In this document: piece by piece, positions 28,931 through 38,377 of the stretch | How the letters are laid out: each line of letters starts with the position of its first letter | Numbering within the stretch: position 1 is the stretch's first letter | From: Clostridiales bacterium VE202-21 | GTDB lineage: Bacteria > Bacillota > Clostridia > Lachnospirales > Lachnospiraceae | Assembly (NCBI GenBank): GCA_000509105.1 | Contig: BAIF02000075.1 | Coordinates: 1 to 64,000 of the forward strand | Reading direction: 5' to 3' | DNA: 64,000 nt | Position numbers and translations under genes: made by a program | The notes under the pieces: generated by a model | What the model was told of the DNA's origin: nothing | What the model saw: the letters and a program-made list of their open reading frames with translations, nothing else | The model's database searches: none

Positions 28931-28969
28931 TTCGTACGGTCTGCGTATTCACTGCGCAGACCGTACGGA
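28931..28969 (+). repeat. Stable intercistronic hairpin
   Basis: Arms CGTACGGTCTGCG (28933-28945) and CGCAGACCGTACG (28955-28967) are perfect complements, extended by a G-T and a T-A pair, around a 9-base loop. There is no T tract, so it is more likely an mRNA-stabilising stem that raises the binding-protein share of the transcript than a terminator. Confidence 0.7.
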
Positions 28970-29045
28970 AAGCTGCGGCAGCAGGCATCCGGCTCATCGC
29001 AAACGAATTTATTGGCTGGAGTAAGAAACAAGGGGGATTTTAATT

Positions 29046-29933
29046 ATGAATAAATTTCAGGAAGGAAAATCTCTGAGAGTTTATAAGTATATAGCGCCGG
29101 GTCTTATCCTTTATCTGACGGCGATGGTGGTTCCGCTTTTTATCTGCTTGGGAATTAGCTTTACAAACTGGAGGGGCGGAAAAAAAATGGATTTTGTCGG
29201 GAACGATAATTATATCAGGTTATTACAGGATAAGGCATTTTGGGGAGCTTTTTTAAACAATTTAGAAATAATAGCGATTCTGATAATAGCACAAATTGGC
29301 TTAGGGTTTATATTAGCTTTGTTTTACCAAAGCAAAAAAATCAGGGCAAGAGAATTCCACAGACGGCTTATTTTTCTGCCGGCGGTTTTGGCGCCTATGG
29401 TGGTGGGAATGCTGTGGCAGCTGGTATACCGCAATGATATAGGGATCATATCATCAGTGCTGCAGCTTCTGGGGATGGAGGGGAATCTGCCCTGGCTGAA
29501 CAGTACATCATGGGTGATTCCCAGTATATGCCTTACGTTAACATGGCAGTATGTCGGGCAGTTTGTCATTATTATTATGTCAGGCATGCAGAATATAAGC
29601 GTTGATGTTACGGAAGCCGCGCAAATCGACGGTGCATCCAGGCTCCAGTGCGCTTTGCATATCACATTTCCATTGCTTAGGCCGACCATTGCGGTCTGTT
29701 TGCTGATCTGTATTTCAGGTTGTATGAAATTGTTTGATATTATTTTCATTATGTCCGGCGGTGGGCCCGGAAGGGCATCTATGGTAACTGCATTATACTC
29801 CTATGATGTAGCGTTCGAAACACAAAGAATAGGATACGCATCTGCAACGGCTATCGGCATGACTGTGCTGTCGCTTGGCCTGATTGCAGTATCCACATTT
29901 ATATTGGGAGGCCGAAAAAATGAAAAGAACTAA
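29046..29933 (+). CDS. Sugar ABC transporter permease (MalF/UgpA type)
   Basis: 295 residues, six predicted helices from APGLILYLTAMVVPLFICLG, EAA loop EAAQIDGASRLQCALHITFPLL. GGGGGATT precedes ATG 29046. It overlaps the next permease by 14 bases. Together with that gene and the lipoprotein at 27588 it forms the third importer, again without an ATPase. Confidence 0.93.
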   Translation: MNKFQEGKSLRVYKYIAPGLILYLTAMVVPLFICLGISFTNWRGGKKMDFVGNDNYIRLLQDKAFWGAFLNNLEIIAILIIAQIGLGFILALFYQSKKIRAREFHRRLIFLPAVLAPMVVGMLWQLVYRNDIGIISSVLQLLGMEGNLPWLNSTSWVIPSICLTLTWQYVGQFVIIIMSGMQNISVDVTEAAQIDGASRLQCALHITFPLLRPTIAVCLLICISGCMKLFDIIFIMSGGGPGRASMVTALYSYDVAFETQRIGYASATAIGMTVLSLGLIAVSTFILGGRKNEKN

Positions 29934-30750
29934 CAGGATAGCCGGTATACTGCTGAATGCTGTGGCATGTGGAATTTCTGCGACTGTCATTTTCCCTTTG
30001 ATATGGATGGCCTATTCGTCAGTCAAGCCCAATCCGGAGTTTATGCAAAATACTTTGGCATTGCCAAGAACAGTTATGCTGAGCAATTATGCAGAAGCGT
30101 TTGAGATTGGAAAATTAGGGACGGCAGTTTTAAACAGCCTGTTCTATTCCGGCATAAATGTTATCATTGTAGTAATATTATCTATTACAACGGCATATTT
30201 TCTCGCCAGATATGATTTCAGGGGAAAAAAGGCGGTTCGTTTTCTTTATACACTGGGTATGCTGATTCCTTTATATGCCTTGCTGGTTCCGATGTTTGTG
30301 CAGTACAAGATGCTGGATATGATTAATAACCGGCTGGCGCTTATCGTTACGTATTACGGAATGTCGATTACGCTGTCAATATTTCTGGCGGAAAGTTTCA
30401 TAGCCGGAATCCCTAAAGACATAGATGAAGCCTCTGTTATTGACGGATGCAGCATGTCGCAAAGGCTGATTAAAGTTATATTTCCGCTATGTAAACCAAT
30501 TATAGCAACAACGAGCATACTGACATTGTTAAATACATGGAATGAATTTGCTTTTGCGGTCATCTTAACTCCGCGGGAGGATATGAGGACAGTATCGATT
30601 GCACTAAGGTATTTTACTTCAGGGAAAAAACTGGATTATACATTTTTAATTGCTGCGCTAATGTGCACATCACTGCCGATTATACTGGCTTATCTTGTGT
30701 TTAGTAAGGAGGTTATAAAGGGAATGACTGCAGGAGCCATAAAAGGCTGA
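29920..30750 (+). CDS. Sugar ABC transporter permease (MalG/UgpE type)
   Basis: 276 residues from ATG 29920, which uses GGGAGG at 29906-29911 inside the preceding gene; an earlier in-frame ATG (29884) has no such site. Six helices and EAA loop DEASVIDGCSMSQRLIKVIFPL. The usual family ending KGMTAGAIKG is present. Confidence 0.92.
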   Translation: MKRTNRIAGILLNAVACGISATVIFPLIWMAYSSVKPNPEFMQNTLALPRTVMLSNYAEAFEIGKLGTAVLNSLFYSGINVIIVVILSITTAYFLARYDFRGKKAVRFLYTLGMLIPLYALLVPMFVQYKMLDMINNRLALIVTYYGMSITLSIFLAESFIAGIPKDIDEASVIDGCSMSQRLIKVIFPLCKPIIATTSILTLLNTWNEFAFAVILTPREDMRTVSIALRYFTSGKKLDYTFLIAALMCTSLPIILAYLVFSKEVIKGMTAGAIKG

Positions 30751-30828
30751 TCAAAGTACAGGGTATTATGAGGGCGGATATGTCCTGCTATAAGTGACTA
30801 AGAATGTATGGAAAGGAAGGCGATGTCT

Positions 30829-31908
30829 ATGAAAAAAAGTGCTGCAACGCTGAGAGCGGAGCAATATAAGAACCACGGGGAAGCATGGTTTGGAGGTTTT
30901 ACATATACGGAAGTAAAAGGAATAGGATATGAGAAAGGCGTGCATCGGAGAGACCCAAGTAGTGTTCTGGAGGCAGACGGTATTTACTATGTGTGGTACA
31001 CCAAGTCGCTGGGACCACATTTTGGAGTATCGGCCCAGAGAAACCGGTTCACTAAGATTTTTCCGTGGGATTATGCAGATATCTGGTATGCAGTCAGCGA
31101 AGATGGGATAAACTGGGAAGAACGGGGCTGTGCAGTTCCCAGGGGAGAACAGGGCGACTATGATGAACGTACTGTCTGCACGCCGGATGTGATGGAGCAC
31201 AAGGGGAAATACTATATGGTATATCAGACGTTCCCGCAGAGCCGGTATGAGGAAGATGGTGAAAGTGTCGGACTTTCAGTGGCAGATAATCCCAATGGCC
31301 CATGGAAAAAACACAAAGAATGTATCCTGACCAAGATGCAGGGCGGGGAGTGGTTTGGCAGCCATGACAATTATAATGACGGCGCGTATATAGGACTGAC
31401 TCATGACCCAAGCCTGTTTTATTACAACGGGATGTATTATCTATACTATAAATGTGGGGCATCCCCTTTGGGTTCATTAAAAAGTTCGGGGCAGGATACA
31501 CGGTGGGGGGTGGCGGTTTCCGGCCAGGTTACCGGTCCGTATGTCCACAGCGAATATAATCCGGTGACAAACAGCGGGCATGAGACGATGTTATGGGAGT
31601 ATAAAGGGGGAATAGCCGCGCTTCTGAATCGGGATGGTCCGGAAAAGGATACCATACAATATGCAAAAGATGGCGTAAACTTCGAAATTATGTCCCATGT
31701 ATATGATACACCAATGGCAGGCGGGGCATTCAGGGGCAAGCACAACGATGAATACCCTCTGGAGGGAATCCGCTGGGGATTATGCCATTGTGATGAACGT
31801 TCTTCGGATTATAATTATCTGATGAGGTTTGATTTGGATAACAGGCATCCTTATGCCTTTGCCCACCAGTATCCGGGTAGTAATGTGAAAACTCTCGGAT
31901 GGTGGTAA
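30829..31908 (+). CDS. GH117-like alpha-1,3-(3,6-anhydro)-L-galactosidase
   Basis: Five-bladed beta-propeller hydrolase, 359 residues. Motifs YEKGVHRRDPSSV, YYVWYTKS, FPWDYADIWYA, YNPVTNSGHE and DGPEKDTIQ match my memory of GH117 enzymes of Zobellia and Bacteroides that release 3,6-anhydro-L-galactose from neoagaro-oligosaccharides. Putative active-site residues are Asp42 (RRDPS), Asp193 (THDPS), His251 and Glu252 (NSGHET). No signal peptide, so cytoplasmic. ATG 30829 is 8 bases after AAGGAAGG; ATG 30823 is too close. Placed between the third importer and the second YesM/YesN pair, and just before the L-anhydrogalactose cassette. A GH43-like relative with another substrate is the alternative. 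Confidence 0.85.
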   Translation: MKKSAATLRAEQYKNHGEAWFGGFTYTEVKGIGYEKGVHRRDPSSVLEADGIYYVWYTKSLGPHFGVSAQRNRFTKIFPWDYADIWYAVSEDGINWEERGCAVPRGEQGDYDERTVCTPDVMEHKGKYYMVYQTFPQSRYEEDGESVGLSVADNPNGPWKKHKECILTKMQGGEWFGSHDNYNDGAYIGLTHDPSLFYYNGMYYLYYKCGASPLGSLKSSGQDTRWGVAVSGQVTGPYVHSEYNPVTNSGHETMLWEYKGGIAALLNRDGPEKDTIQYAKDGVNFEIMSHVYDTPMAGGAFRGKHNDEYPLEGIRWGLCHCDERSSDYNYLMRFDLDNRHPYAFAHQYPGSNVKTLGWW

Positions 31909-31970
31909 TATTTCTGAAAACTAAAGTGAAAACTTTGGAATGGCAATAAGTCTTCCAAAAAGGGAGCCTG

Positions 31971-33710
31971 ATGAGTATGAAAGCTGATAAAAACTTAACC
32001 ATACAGCGTTATTATAGAAAAATGTTTGTAAAGCTGGTATTCCTGCCGTTGATCCTTATATTTTTTGCAGGTATGTATCTGGTCCTGAGGCAGATAGATC
32101 ATGAGCAGCAGGACAAATTATCTATTGCGGGAAAAAGTGCGGCAGATATTTTGGAAAGGGAAATGTCGGATTATGCAAGAGAGCTTGCACATTTTTCCAG
32201 GACAAACGAAAGGGTTATTCTGCGGGAACTGACTTTCTACAATAAGGCGTCCAATAATGACAAGTATAAGCATTACCGCGAATTATCAGATCAGTTCCAT
32301 ATGAGGCTGGTCATGCAGCCTCAAATCGTGTCCGTTGATTTTTTAATGGAGGACGGCAGCAGCTTTGCTTTTGAAAATATAAGCATACAGCCTGCTAAGG
32401 AATGGAACACATACCAATGGTATAAAACAGCAGAATCAGAACCGGATATTGTACATGTTTCTGTCATTGATAAGAGGGAATTTAACAGACCCCAGATTAT
32501 AGCAAGAGAAAATCTGCTGTTTTTTACATTAGGATTCAAGGACCTGGGCGTTGGCACGACAGTAAAAGCAGGTACAATAGGTGTGCTCTCTGATGGGCTG
32601 GAGTTAATAAAAACCTCCGGTGAATGGACAGATAACATAGAATTATATCTGACAGATGCTCATGGCAGGGTGCTTGCTGGTTCTAGCTTGGCATATGAAA
32701 ATACAGCCCGTGAAATAAGCATGTCTGAATATCATGGAAATAAACTGCATTATGCAGTTCAATCAATAAAGAGGACAAAGTGGAAAGTAATTGCTGTTTC
32801 TGACGCTGATGTGGTAGATGGAAAATATCAGATTATCCTGCTTTTAATTGCCGGAAGCACATGTATTCTGTTTACCGTACTGTATTTATTTATAAACAGA
32901 CTGCTTAAGAATATCATAAATCCGATTACCGAACTGTCGGACATAATGAAGCGGGAAGCAGAAAACCCACAGTTAAAGAAGCGGGAAGTCTATGGCCTGT
33001 ATGAAATAAGAATGATTAAAGAAAAATACAATCAGATGATGGAAATGATACAGAGTTTAATACGGGACAATATAGAAAAAGAGAAGGAAAAGCATGAAGA
33101 GGAAATGAAAGTACTGGAATTGCAGATAAATCCTCATTTCCTTTCCAATTCATTGAGCAGCATTAGATTTATGGCAATGATAGCCCGGTTAGAAGGAATA
33201 CAAATAATGACGGAATCCCTCATCAACATTTTAAACGTATCTTTCCGGGATAAGGGAAGCTTCCATACAGTAGAGAAAGAACTTCTTTCTATCCAGTCCT
33301 ATATCAACATTATGCTGATCCGATATGTGAATAATTTTGATGTAGAATATGATATAGATGACACGTGCCTGTCATGCAGGGTTCCTAAGTTAATTATGCA
33401 GCCGTTTATTGAAAATGCCATAACTCATGGATTTGAGCAGAAAACGGATATTGGAAGAATCAAAATTACGGTGAAGAAAAGGAAAGGTAGGCTTTATATT
33501 AGTATATGGGATAATGGAAAAGGGATTGAGGAAAGCGAAATCTATTCTATACTACGAAAATATCCGGATAACGGAGAAAAAATAGGAATCGCCAATATTA
33601 ATAAGCGTCTGAAGCTATATTATGGAGAAAATTGCAGCATCAATATTAAAAGTGAGGCGGGATTTTATACAGAGATATATTTTGAACTGCCGGTTATAAA
33701 TGGAGGGTGA
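31971..33710 (+). CDS. YesM-type sensor histidine kinase
   Basis: 579 residues, the same architecture as the kinase at 2746: membrane segment near 20-40 (LVFLPLILIFFAGMYLVL), extracytoplasmic sensor, second membrane segment (IILLLIAGSTCILFTVLYLF), then QINPHFLSNSLSSIRF with His389 and an HATPase domain (PFIENAITHG, WDNGKGI). AGGGAG upstream suits ATG 31971 or ATG 31977. Stop overlaps the region just before the regulator start, so the pair is co-translated. It probably reports on the substrate of the block (c) importer. Confidence 0.92.
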   Translation: MSMKADKNLTIQRYYRKMFVKLVFLPLILIFFAGMYLVLRQIDHEQQDKLSIAGKSAADILEREMSDYARELAHFSRTNERVILRELTFYNKASNNDKYKHYRELSDQFHMRLVMQPQIVSVDFLMEDGSSFAFENISIQPAKEWNTYQWYKTAESEPDIVHVSVIDKREFNRPQIIARENLLFFTLGFKDLGVGTTVKAGTIGVLSDGLELIKTSGEWTDNIELYLTDAHGRVLAGSSLAYENTAREISMSEYHGNKLHYAVQSIKRTKWKVIAVSDADVVDGKYQIILLLIAGSTCILFTVLYLFINRLLKNIINPITELSDIMKREAENPQLKKREVYGLYEIRMIKEKYNQMMEMIQSLIRDNIEKEKEKHEEEMKVLELQINPHFLSNSLSSIRFMAMIARLEGIQIMTESLINILNVSFRDKGSFHTVEKELLSIQSYINIMLIRYVNNFDVEYDIDDTCLSCRVPKLIMQPFIENAITHGFEQKTDIGRIKITVKKRKGRLYISIWDNGKGIEESEIYSILRKYPDNGEKIGIANINKRLKLYYGENCSINIKSEAGFYTEIYFELPVINGG

Positions 33711-33714
33711 TGTA

Positions 33715-35273
33715 ATGTATCATGTACTGCTTGTTGACGATGATATGACGAACCGCATAGGCATTCGAAGTTTGCTGGACTGGGAGGAACTTGGGTTTGA
33801 TGTTGTCGGTGCGGTGGAGAATGGGAAGGCAGCATTGGAGTTCTTAGAAACAGCCACCGTCCATTTGATCATAACAGATATGAAGATGCCCATTATGGGG
33901 GGGATTAGGCTAATCAGTGAAATCAGAAAAATAAACAATACAATACAAATCATTGCTGTCAGCTCTTATAGTGATTTTGATCTCGTCAGGGAAGGCTTCA
34001 AATATGGTATAGAAGATTATTTGCTGAAAACAGAATTGAATCCAGAGTCATTAAAAAAATTAGTGTTGAAAGTAAAGAAAAAACTACAGGAAAGCAATAT
34101 AATAGAAAATGTGACGAAAGAAGAGCTGTTCCGTGATATGGTTATGAACAATAGGAAATCAGTCCCCCCCCTTCTGGAGGACTATTACTGCCTTGTGGTA
34201 AAAGTGGCTGATGCAGGCACGGCACAAAGCAGTTTTTCCCATGCGGAAAGAGAGATGGCTGCCACGATAAGGAAAATCATCATGCAGATTCCTAGAATTG
34301 CAAACCACAGTTTTATTATCGAATATTCCGGCGCCAGTCTGCTGATCTGCTATAGATCCGGCCGAATCCGGACGGAGCAGATATATTCGTTTGGATTACG
34401 GTTGATGCAGGTAATAAAGACTTATATGAATGTGGATGTTTATATTGGAGTAAGTGATTGGTCCAGGGGAGAGGATAGACTTAACGATTGCATATATCAG
34501 GCAGAGCAAAGAATGTCGGTGCGGCATATATTTGGAAAAAACAGTATTTTCACAGAGGACTCTGTGGAAGGTTTCCGGTGGAGCGAAGCTTTGGCAAATC
34601 AGGAGAAGTACAGGGGGATTCTGCAGGCGTTTAAAATGCTGGATGGAGAAAAAATGCTGGAATGCCAGTCGGACATTTTTAACAGCCAGATATGTACAAG
34701 TCTGGATGGGACTAAGAAAACCTGCATGGAACTATTATACTTTGAGTCCTTATTTTTAGAAGAAATAGGTGATTCTATACAAAGGCTGTGGGGGGGATAG
34801 ATTTTAATGAAAAGCTGTCGCGGCTGGATGAGAGCAGTACAATGATGATGTGGATAGCCAACTATAACCGCTGGCTGATGGATTATCTCCAGAACAAATA
34901 TGGAGGTTCACACAGAGAGAAATATATAGGGACAGATGGCAGCGTTGAAACGGTGATTTGTTATCTAAAGGATAATTATAGAGACCCCAGTCTGAATCTT
35001 GCAGATGCAGCCAGTATAGTAGGATTGAATGAAAAGTATTTCAGTGTGAAATTCAAGAAGGAGACAGGGATCACATTTGTAGAATATTTAACTGACATAA
35101 GGATGGAAGCCGCCAAAAAGCTACTTAAGAATACAAACATGAGGTTGGCGGATATCAGTGATGCAGTAGGTTATAAAAGTGTGGAACATTTTGGACGTTC
35201 ATTCAAAAAACGCGTTGGGATGACCCCAAGAGAATATGAGAGGGAAAGACACTCACGCATGAACAATTTGTAA
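33715..35273 (+). pseudogene. YesN-type AraC response regulator, -1 frameshifted
   Basis: Receiver domain with DDD (8-10) and Asp55 (ITDMKMP), linker, and a C-terminal AraC helix-turn-helix (SLNLADAASIVGLNEKYF to MTPREYE). The frame stops at 34800 after RLWGG, and the HTH half (from IDFNEKLSRL) lies in the -1 frame. The break is a G7 run (34790-34796) reading G-GGG-GGA in phase; an eighth G restores a protein colinear with the intact homologue at 4523 (518 residues). As read, the regulator would lose its DNA-binding domain. ATG 33715 follows GGAGGG by 7 bases. Gene decay, slippage-based on/off switching and a sequencing deletion are all possible. Confidence 0.85.
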
Positions 35274-35315
35274 AATTAAGAGTATAGGAAAATAAAGGTT
35301 TATAAATTTCCGTAA

Positions 35316-35615
35316 CAATGGCAGAAGGACACAGGATTTCAGTGGTTACAATTGACGGATGGAGCGTTTGAAGCCCGAGCAGGACATGACGGAGGGGATT
35401 CCTAAACAGGATTGATACCATTTAAAATATGGAAACCTGTTAAGCTTGTGGCAACAGAGGAGATACGTATTAATAACTACCGTTTAGAGACAAAATCAAA
35501 CAAGATTACGGACTCAGCAAATGTAAGCGCAGAGCTTGAAGGTTTGTTATTAATGAAAAGAAAATATTTCCTATTCCTGAATAGAATTATTCAATCGCTA
35601 ACTAAATGGCATTAG
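35316..35615 (+). pseudogene. Fragment possibly from a GH2-like glycosidase domain
   Basis: One open frame broken by a TAA at 35403 reads WLQLTDGAFEARAGHDGGDS, stop, then TGLIPFKIWKPVKLVATEEI and INNYRLETKS. The IWKPVKLVAT...NYRLETK pattern resembles the sugar-binding beta-sandwich of GH2-family enzymes. It has no start codon and covers well under 100 residues of resemblance, so it would be a leftover of a deleted glycosidase between blocks (c) and (d). The family call is tentative. Confidence 0.3.
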
Positions 35616-35624
35616 TTCACAGAT

Positions 35625-35638
35625 CTGTTTGTAAACAG
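35625..35638. promoter_or_regulatory. Palindrome CTGTTTGTAAACAG, candidate operator
   Basis: A perfect 14-bp palindrome 39 bases upstream of the -35 box of block (d). It resembles LacI/CcpA-type half-site geometry but lacks the central CG of a cre box. Regulator unknown. Confidence 0.4.
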
Positions 35639-35677
35639 CAGCATATAAAAAAATAAATAATTAATTATACAAAAAAA

Positions 35678-35706
35678 TTGATTTTTTCTTTAAAATAGTA
35701 TACAAT
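35678..35706 (+). promoter_or_regulatory. Promoter of the L-anhydrogalactose cassette
   Basis: TTGATT (35678-35683), 17-base spacer, TACAAT (35701-35706), then AAAGGAGAG and the start at 35729. The short leader (about 15 bases) suggests simple transcriptional control from upstream. Confidence 0.6.
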
Positions 35707-35728
35707 AAATAAAAAAAGGAGAGTGCTA

Positions 35729-37174
35729 ATGTATAATTTAAAAAATTTGATTGACGGGAAATTAGTTCCATCGGTATCCGGAGAAGTGATTGATGTATTG
35801 AACCCGGTAAATAATGAAGTGATCGGCAGTGTTCCAAAAGGAACAAAAGAAGATGCACAGGCAGCACTTCTGTCGTCTCAGCGGGCCCAAAGAGATTGGC
35901 GGAAACTAACAGCCAAACAGCGCGGGGATTATTTGATTGAGTTAGCAGAACTTCTGATGGATAACAAGGAAGAGTTATCAGATCTTCTTACTACTGAGCA
36001 TGGTAAGCCGCTGCATGAAGCAATCGGTGAGGTAGAAGGGGCTGCGGGATTCTTAAGATATGCTGCTGAATCTGCTCGCCGAATTGAAGGTGAGATTGTA
36101 ACGTCTGAGATGGAGAATGAGCAGGCTTGGATTCAGAGGGTTCCTTTCGGAGTTACAGTAGGAATTGTAGCGTGGAATTTCCCGCTGGCCTTGGCAGCAA
36201 GAAAAATAGGAAATGCGCTGGTATGTGGCAATACAATGATTGTCAAGCCCCCATCAGAAACCCCGCTCACAGTCATGAGGTTTGGAGAACTGATTGCAGG
36301 GAAAAGCAGTCTTCCGGCAGGTGTCCTGAATTTTATTACTGGTTCAGGAAGAGTGGTTGGAGATGCCCTGGTACGGAATCAGATCGTAAAGCTTGTAACA
36401 TTGACGGGCAGTACCAATGCCGGACTTGAGGTGTTCAGAGCGGCAGCGGATAATTGTGTGGCTGTACGTCTGGAATTGGGAGGTAAGGCCCCCTTTATTG
36501 TTATGGACGATGCTGATTTAGATAAGGCTGTGAAGTGCGCTGTTATCTCCCGATTTTCAAACTGCGGGCAGATATGTACCTGCAATGAACGCATGTATAT
36601 TCATGAAAATGTATATGAAGAATTCAAACAAAAACTGGCCGAAGAGACAAAGAAGCTGATTGTTGGAGACCCTAAGGCACCAGGAACAGATATTGGTCCA
36701 AAGGTAAACCGTGCAGAGGTTGATAAGATTCATCAGATGGTTCAAAAATCTCTGGAAGAGGGCGGGAAGATACTTTTGGATATGACTCCTGATGTGAAGC
36801 CGACACAGAACGGTAATTGGCTGTATCCAATGATTGTAGAGGTAGATGATAATAAGAATGAGCTGATGCAGAAGGAAACCTTTGGGCCGGTTCTTCCAAT
36901 TATGAAGGTTAAGGATTTTGATGAAGCACTATTGTTTGCAAATGACTGCGATTATGGGCTGTCTGCTTATTTATTTACAAACAATGCAAAAAATATTATG
37001 CGTGCAGTGAACGAGCTGGAATTCGGAGAAGTGTATACAAACAGAGAAAATGGTGAGATGGTAAATGCGTTCCATAATGGATATAAATTAAGTGGCATTG
37101 GTGGTGAAGATGGTAAGCATGGACTGGAAGGTTACCTTCAGAAAAAAACAGTTTATATGAACTATAATTATTAG
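35729..37174 (+). CDS. Aldehyde dehydrogenase, probable L-anhydrogalactose dehydrogenase
   Basis: ALDH of the lactaldehyde/succinate-semialdehyde type, 481 residues. Cys283 lies in NCGQICTC and Glu249 in LELGGKAP; PWNFP-like AWNFPLALAARK and GSTNAG are the coenzyme site. The C-terminus SGIGGEDGKHGLEGYLQ is AldA-like. The next gene is an anhydro-L-galactonate cycloisomerase-like enzyme, so oxidation of 3,6-anhydro-L-galactose to the aldonate is the favoured reaction. ATG 35729 is 7 bases after GGAG; the in-frame GTG at 35723 overlaps the site. Confidence 0.92.
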   Translation: MYNLKNLIDGKLVPSVSGEVIDVLNPVNNEVIGSVPKGTKEDAQAALLSSQRAQRDWRKLTAKQRGDYLIELAELLMDNKEELSDLLTTEHGKPLHEAIGEVEGAAGFLRYAAESARRIEGEIVTSEMENEQAWIQRVPFGVTVGIVAWNFPLALAARKIGNALVCGNTMIVKPPSETPLTVMRFGELIAGKSSLPAGVLNFITGSGRVVGDALVRNQIVKLVTLTGSTNAGLEVFRAAADNCVAVRLELGGKAPFIVMDDADLDKAVKCAVISRFSNCGQICTCNERMYIHENVYEEFKQKLAEETKKLIVGDPKAPGTDIGPKVNRAEVDKIHQMVQKSLEEGGKILLDMTPDVKPTQNGNWLYPMIVEVDDNKNELMQKETFGPVLPIMKVKDFDEALLFANDCDYGLSAYLFTNNAKNIMRAVNELEFGEVYTNRENGEMVNAFHNGYKLSGIGGEDGKHGLEGYLQKKTVYMNYNY

Positions 37175-37185
37175 GAGTAGAGAAC

Positions 37186-38280
37186 ATGTCAAATATCATA
37201 AAGCAAATAAAAATAGAGTATTTCAGAGTACCTTTGGAAGGAAATCTGGTTGATGCTCTTCATGGAAAACACGATTTTTTTGAACTTGTGACAGCAACTG
37301 TTATGCTTGAAGATGGCAGAAGCGGGGTTGGTTATACATACACCGGTGGCTTCGGGGGAGCGGCAATTGCGAAAATGCTGGAGAATGACCTGATACCGCA
37401 GCTGATTGGACTTGAAATGAAAACACCGTATGAGATGAACGACTATATGAATCAACATATTCATTATGTGGCAAGAGGTGGTGTTGCTTCTTTTGCGATT
37501 TCGGCTTTGGATATTGCGTTTTGGGATATCGAACTCAAGACGAAGAAGATGGCATTAAGAGACGTTAATGGAACAGGGACGAATAAAGTACGAACTTATT
37601 ACGGTGGTATTGACTTAATGTATTCAGAAAAGGAACTGCTTGAAAACATTGAGACGCAGCTGAAGGCGGGGCATACTGCAATCAAGATAAAACTGGGAAG
37701 GGAAAAGGAAGAGGAAGATATCCAGAGAGTAAAAGCAGTAAGAAAGTTGCTTGGTAATGAAGCACTTTTTATGGTGGATGCCAATATGGTATGGTCTGTT
37801 GAGCAGGCAATCCGGATGGCACGCCAATTGGAAGAATATAATGTCGGATGGTTGGAAGAACCAACAAATCCGGATGATTATGAAGGGTATGCAAGAATTG
37901 GACAGGCTACATCAATACCGATTGCCATGGGTGAAAATCTGCATTCCATTTATGAACACGAGCTGGCAATTAAAATAGGCAGAATCAGTTGCCCTATCCC
38001 TGATTGTTCTAATGTATGCGGAATTACGGGATTTATGAAAGTAGGCGCTCTGGCAGAAGAATATTCCTTAAAGGTGCATTCACATGGAATGCAGGAGCTT
38101 CACGCAAATGTCCTGGGGGCCCTGGACAACAGAGGATATGTGGAATTCCACAGTTTCCCCATTTATCAGTACACAGTGGAGCCGCTTATCGTAAAGGAAG
38201 GGTATCTTGATACCAGTAAGGAACCAGGGACAGGGGTAGAATTTGACTGGGATATGCTGCGTCCTTATCAACAGAAGTAG
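37186..38280 (+). CDS. 3,6-Anhydro-L-galactonate cycloisomerase-like enzyme
   Basis: Enolase superfamily, 364 residues. It matches my memory of ACI from agar-degrading Vibrio/Pseudoalteromonas along its length: HDFFELVTATVMLEDG, GYTYTGGFGG, HYVARGGVASFAISALDIAFWD, YYGGIDL and the His motif HSHGMQELH. Acid/base KxK in AIKIKLGRE; metal ligands in MVDANMVW, WLEEPTNPDD and IAMGENLH. ACI opens the anhydro ring of L-3,6-anhydrogalactonate to 2-keto-3-deoxy-L-galactonate. It differs clearly from the cycloisomerase at 19388. Twelve bases after the dehydrogenase, with TAGGAGTAGAG as ribosome site. Confidence 0.86.
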   Translation: MSNIIKQIKIEYFRVPLEGNLVDALHGKHDFFELVTATVMLEDGRSGVGYTYTGGFGGAAIAKMLENDLIPQLIGLEMKTPYEMNDYMNQHIHYVARGGVASFAISALDIAFWDIELKTKKMALRDVNGTGTNKVRTYYGGIDLMYSEKELLENIETQLKAGHTAIKIKLGREKEEEDIQRVKAVRKLLGNEALFMVDANMVWSVEQAIRMARQLEEYNVGWLEEPTNPDDYEGYARIGQATSIPIAMGENLHSIYEHELAIKIGRISCPIPDCSNVCGITGFMKVGALAEEYSLKVHSHGMQELHANVLGALDNRGYVEFHSFPIYQYTVEPLIVKEGYLDTSKEPGTGVEFDWDMLRPYQQK

Positions 38281-38377
38281 AAAATCAAAGTTGGGGATGG
38301 AAGAGTCTGAATCAGTAGGAGCAGAACAGTGTTGTGTTGTTAAAAATAAGGATTAAACTTTTAGATGGAGGTAAAAA

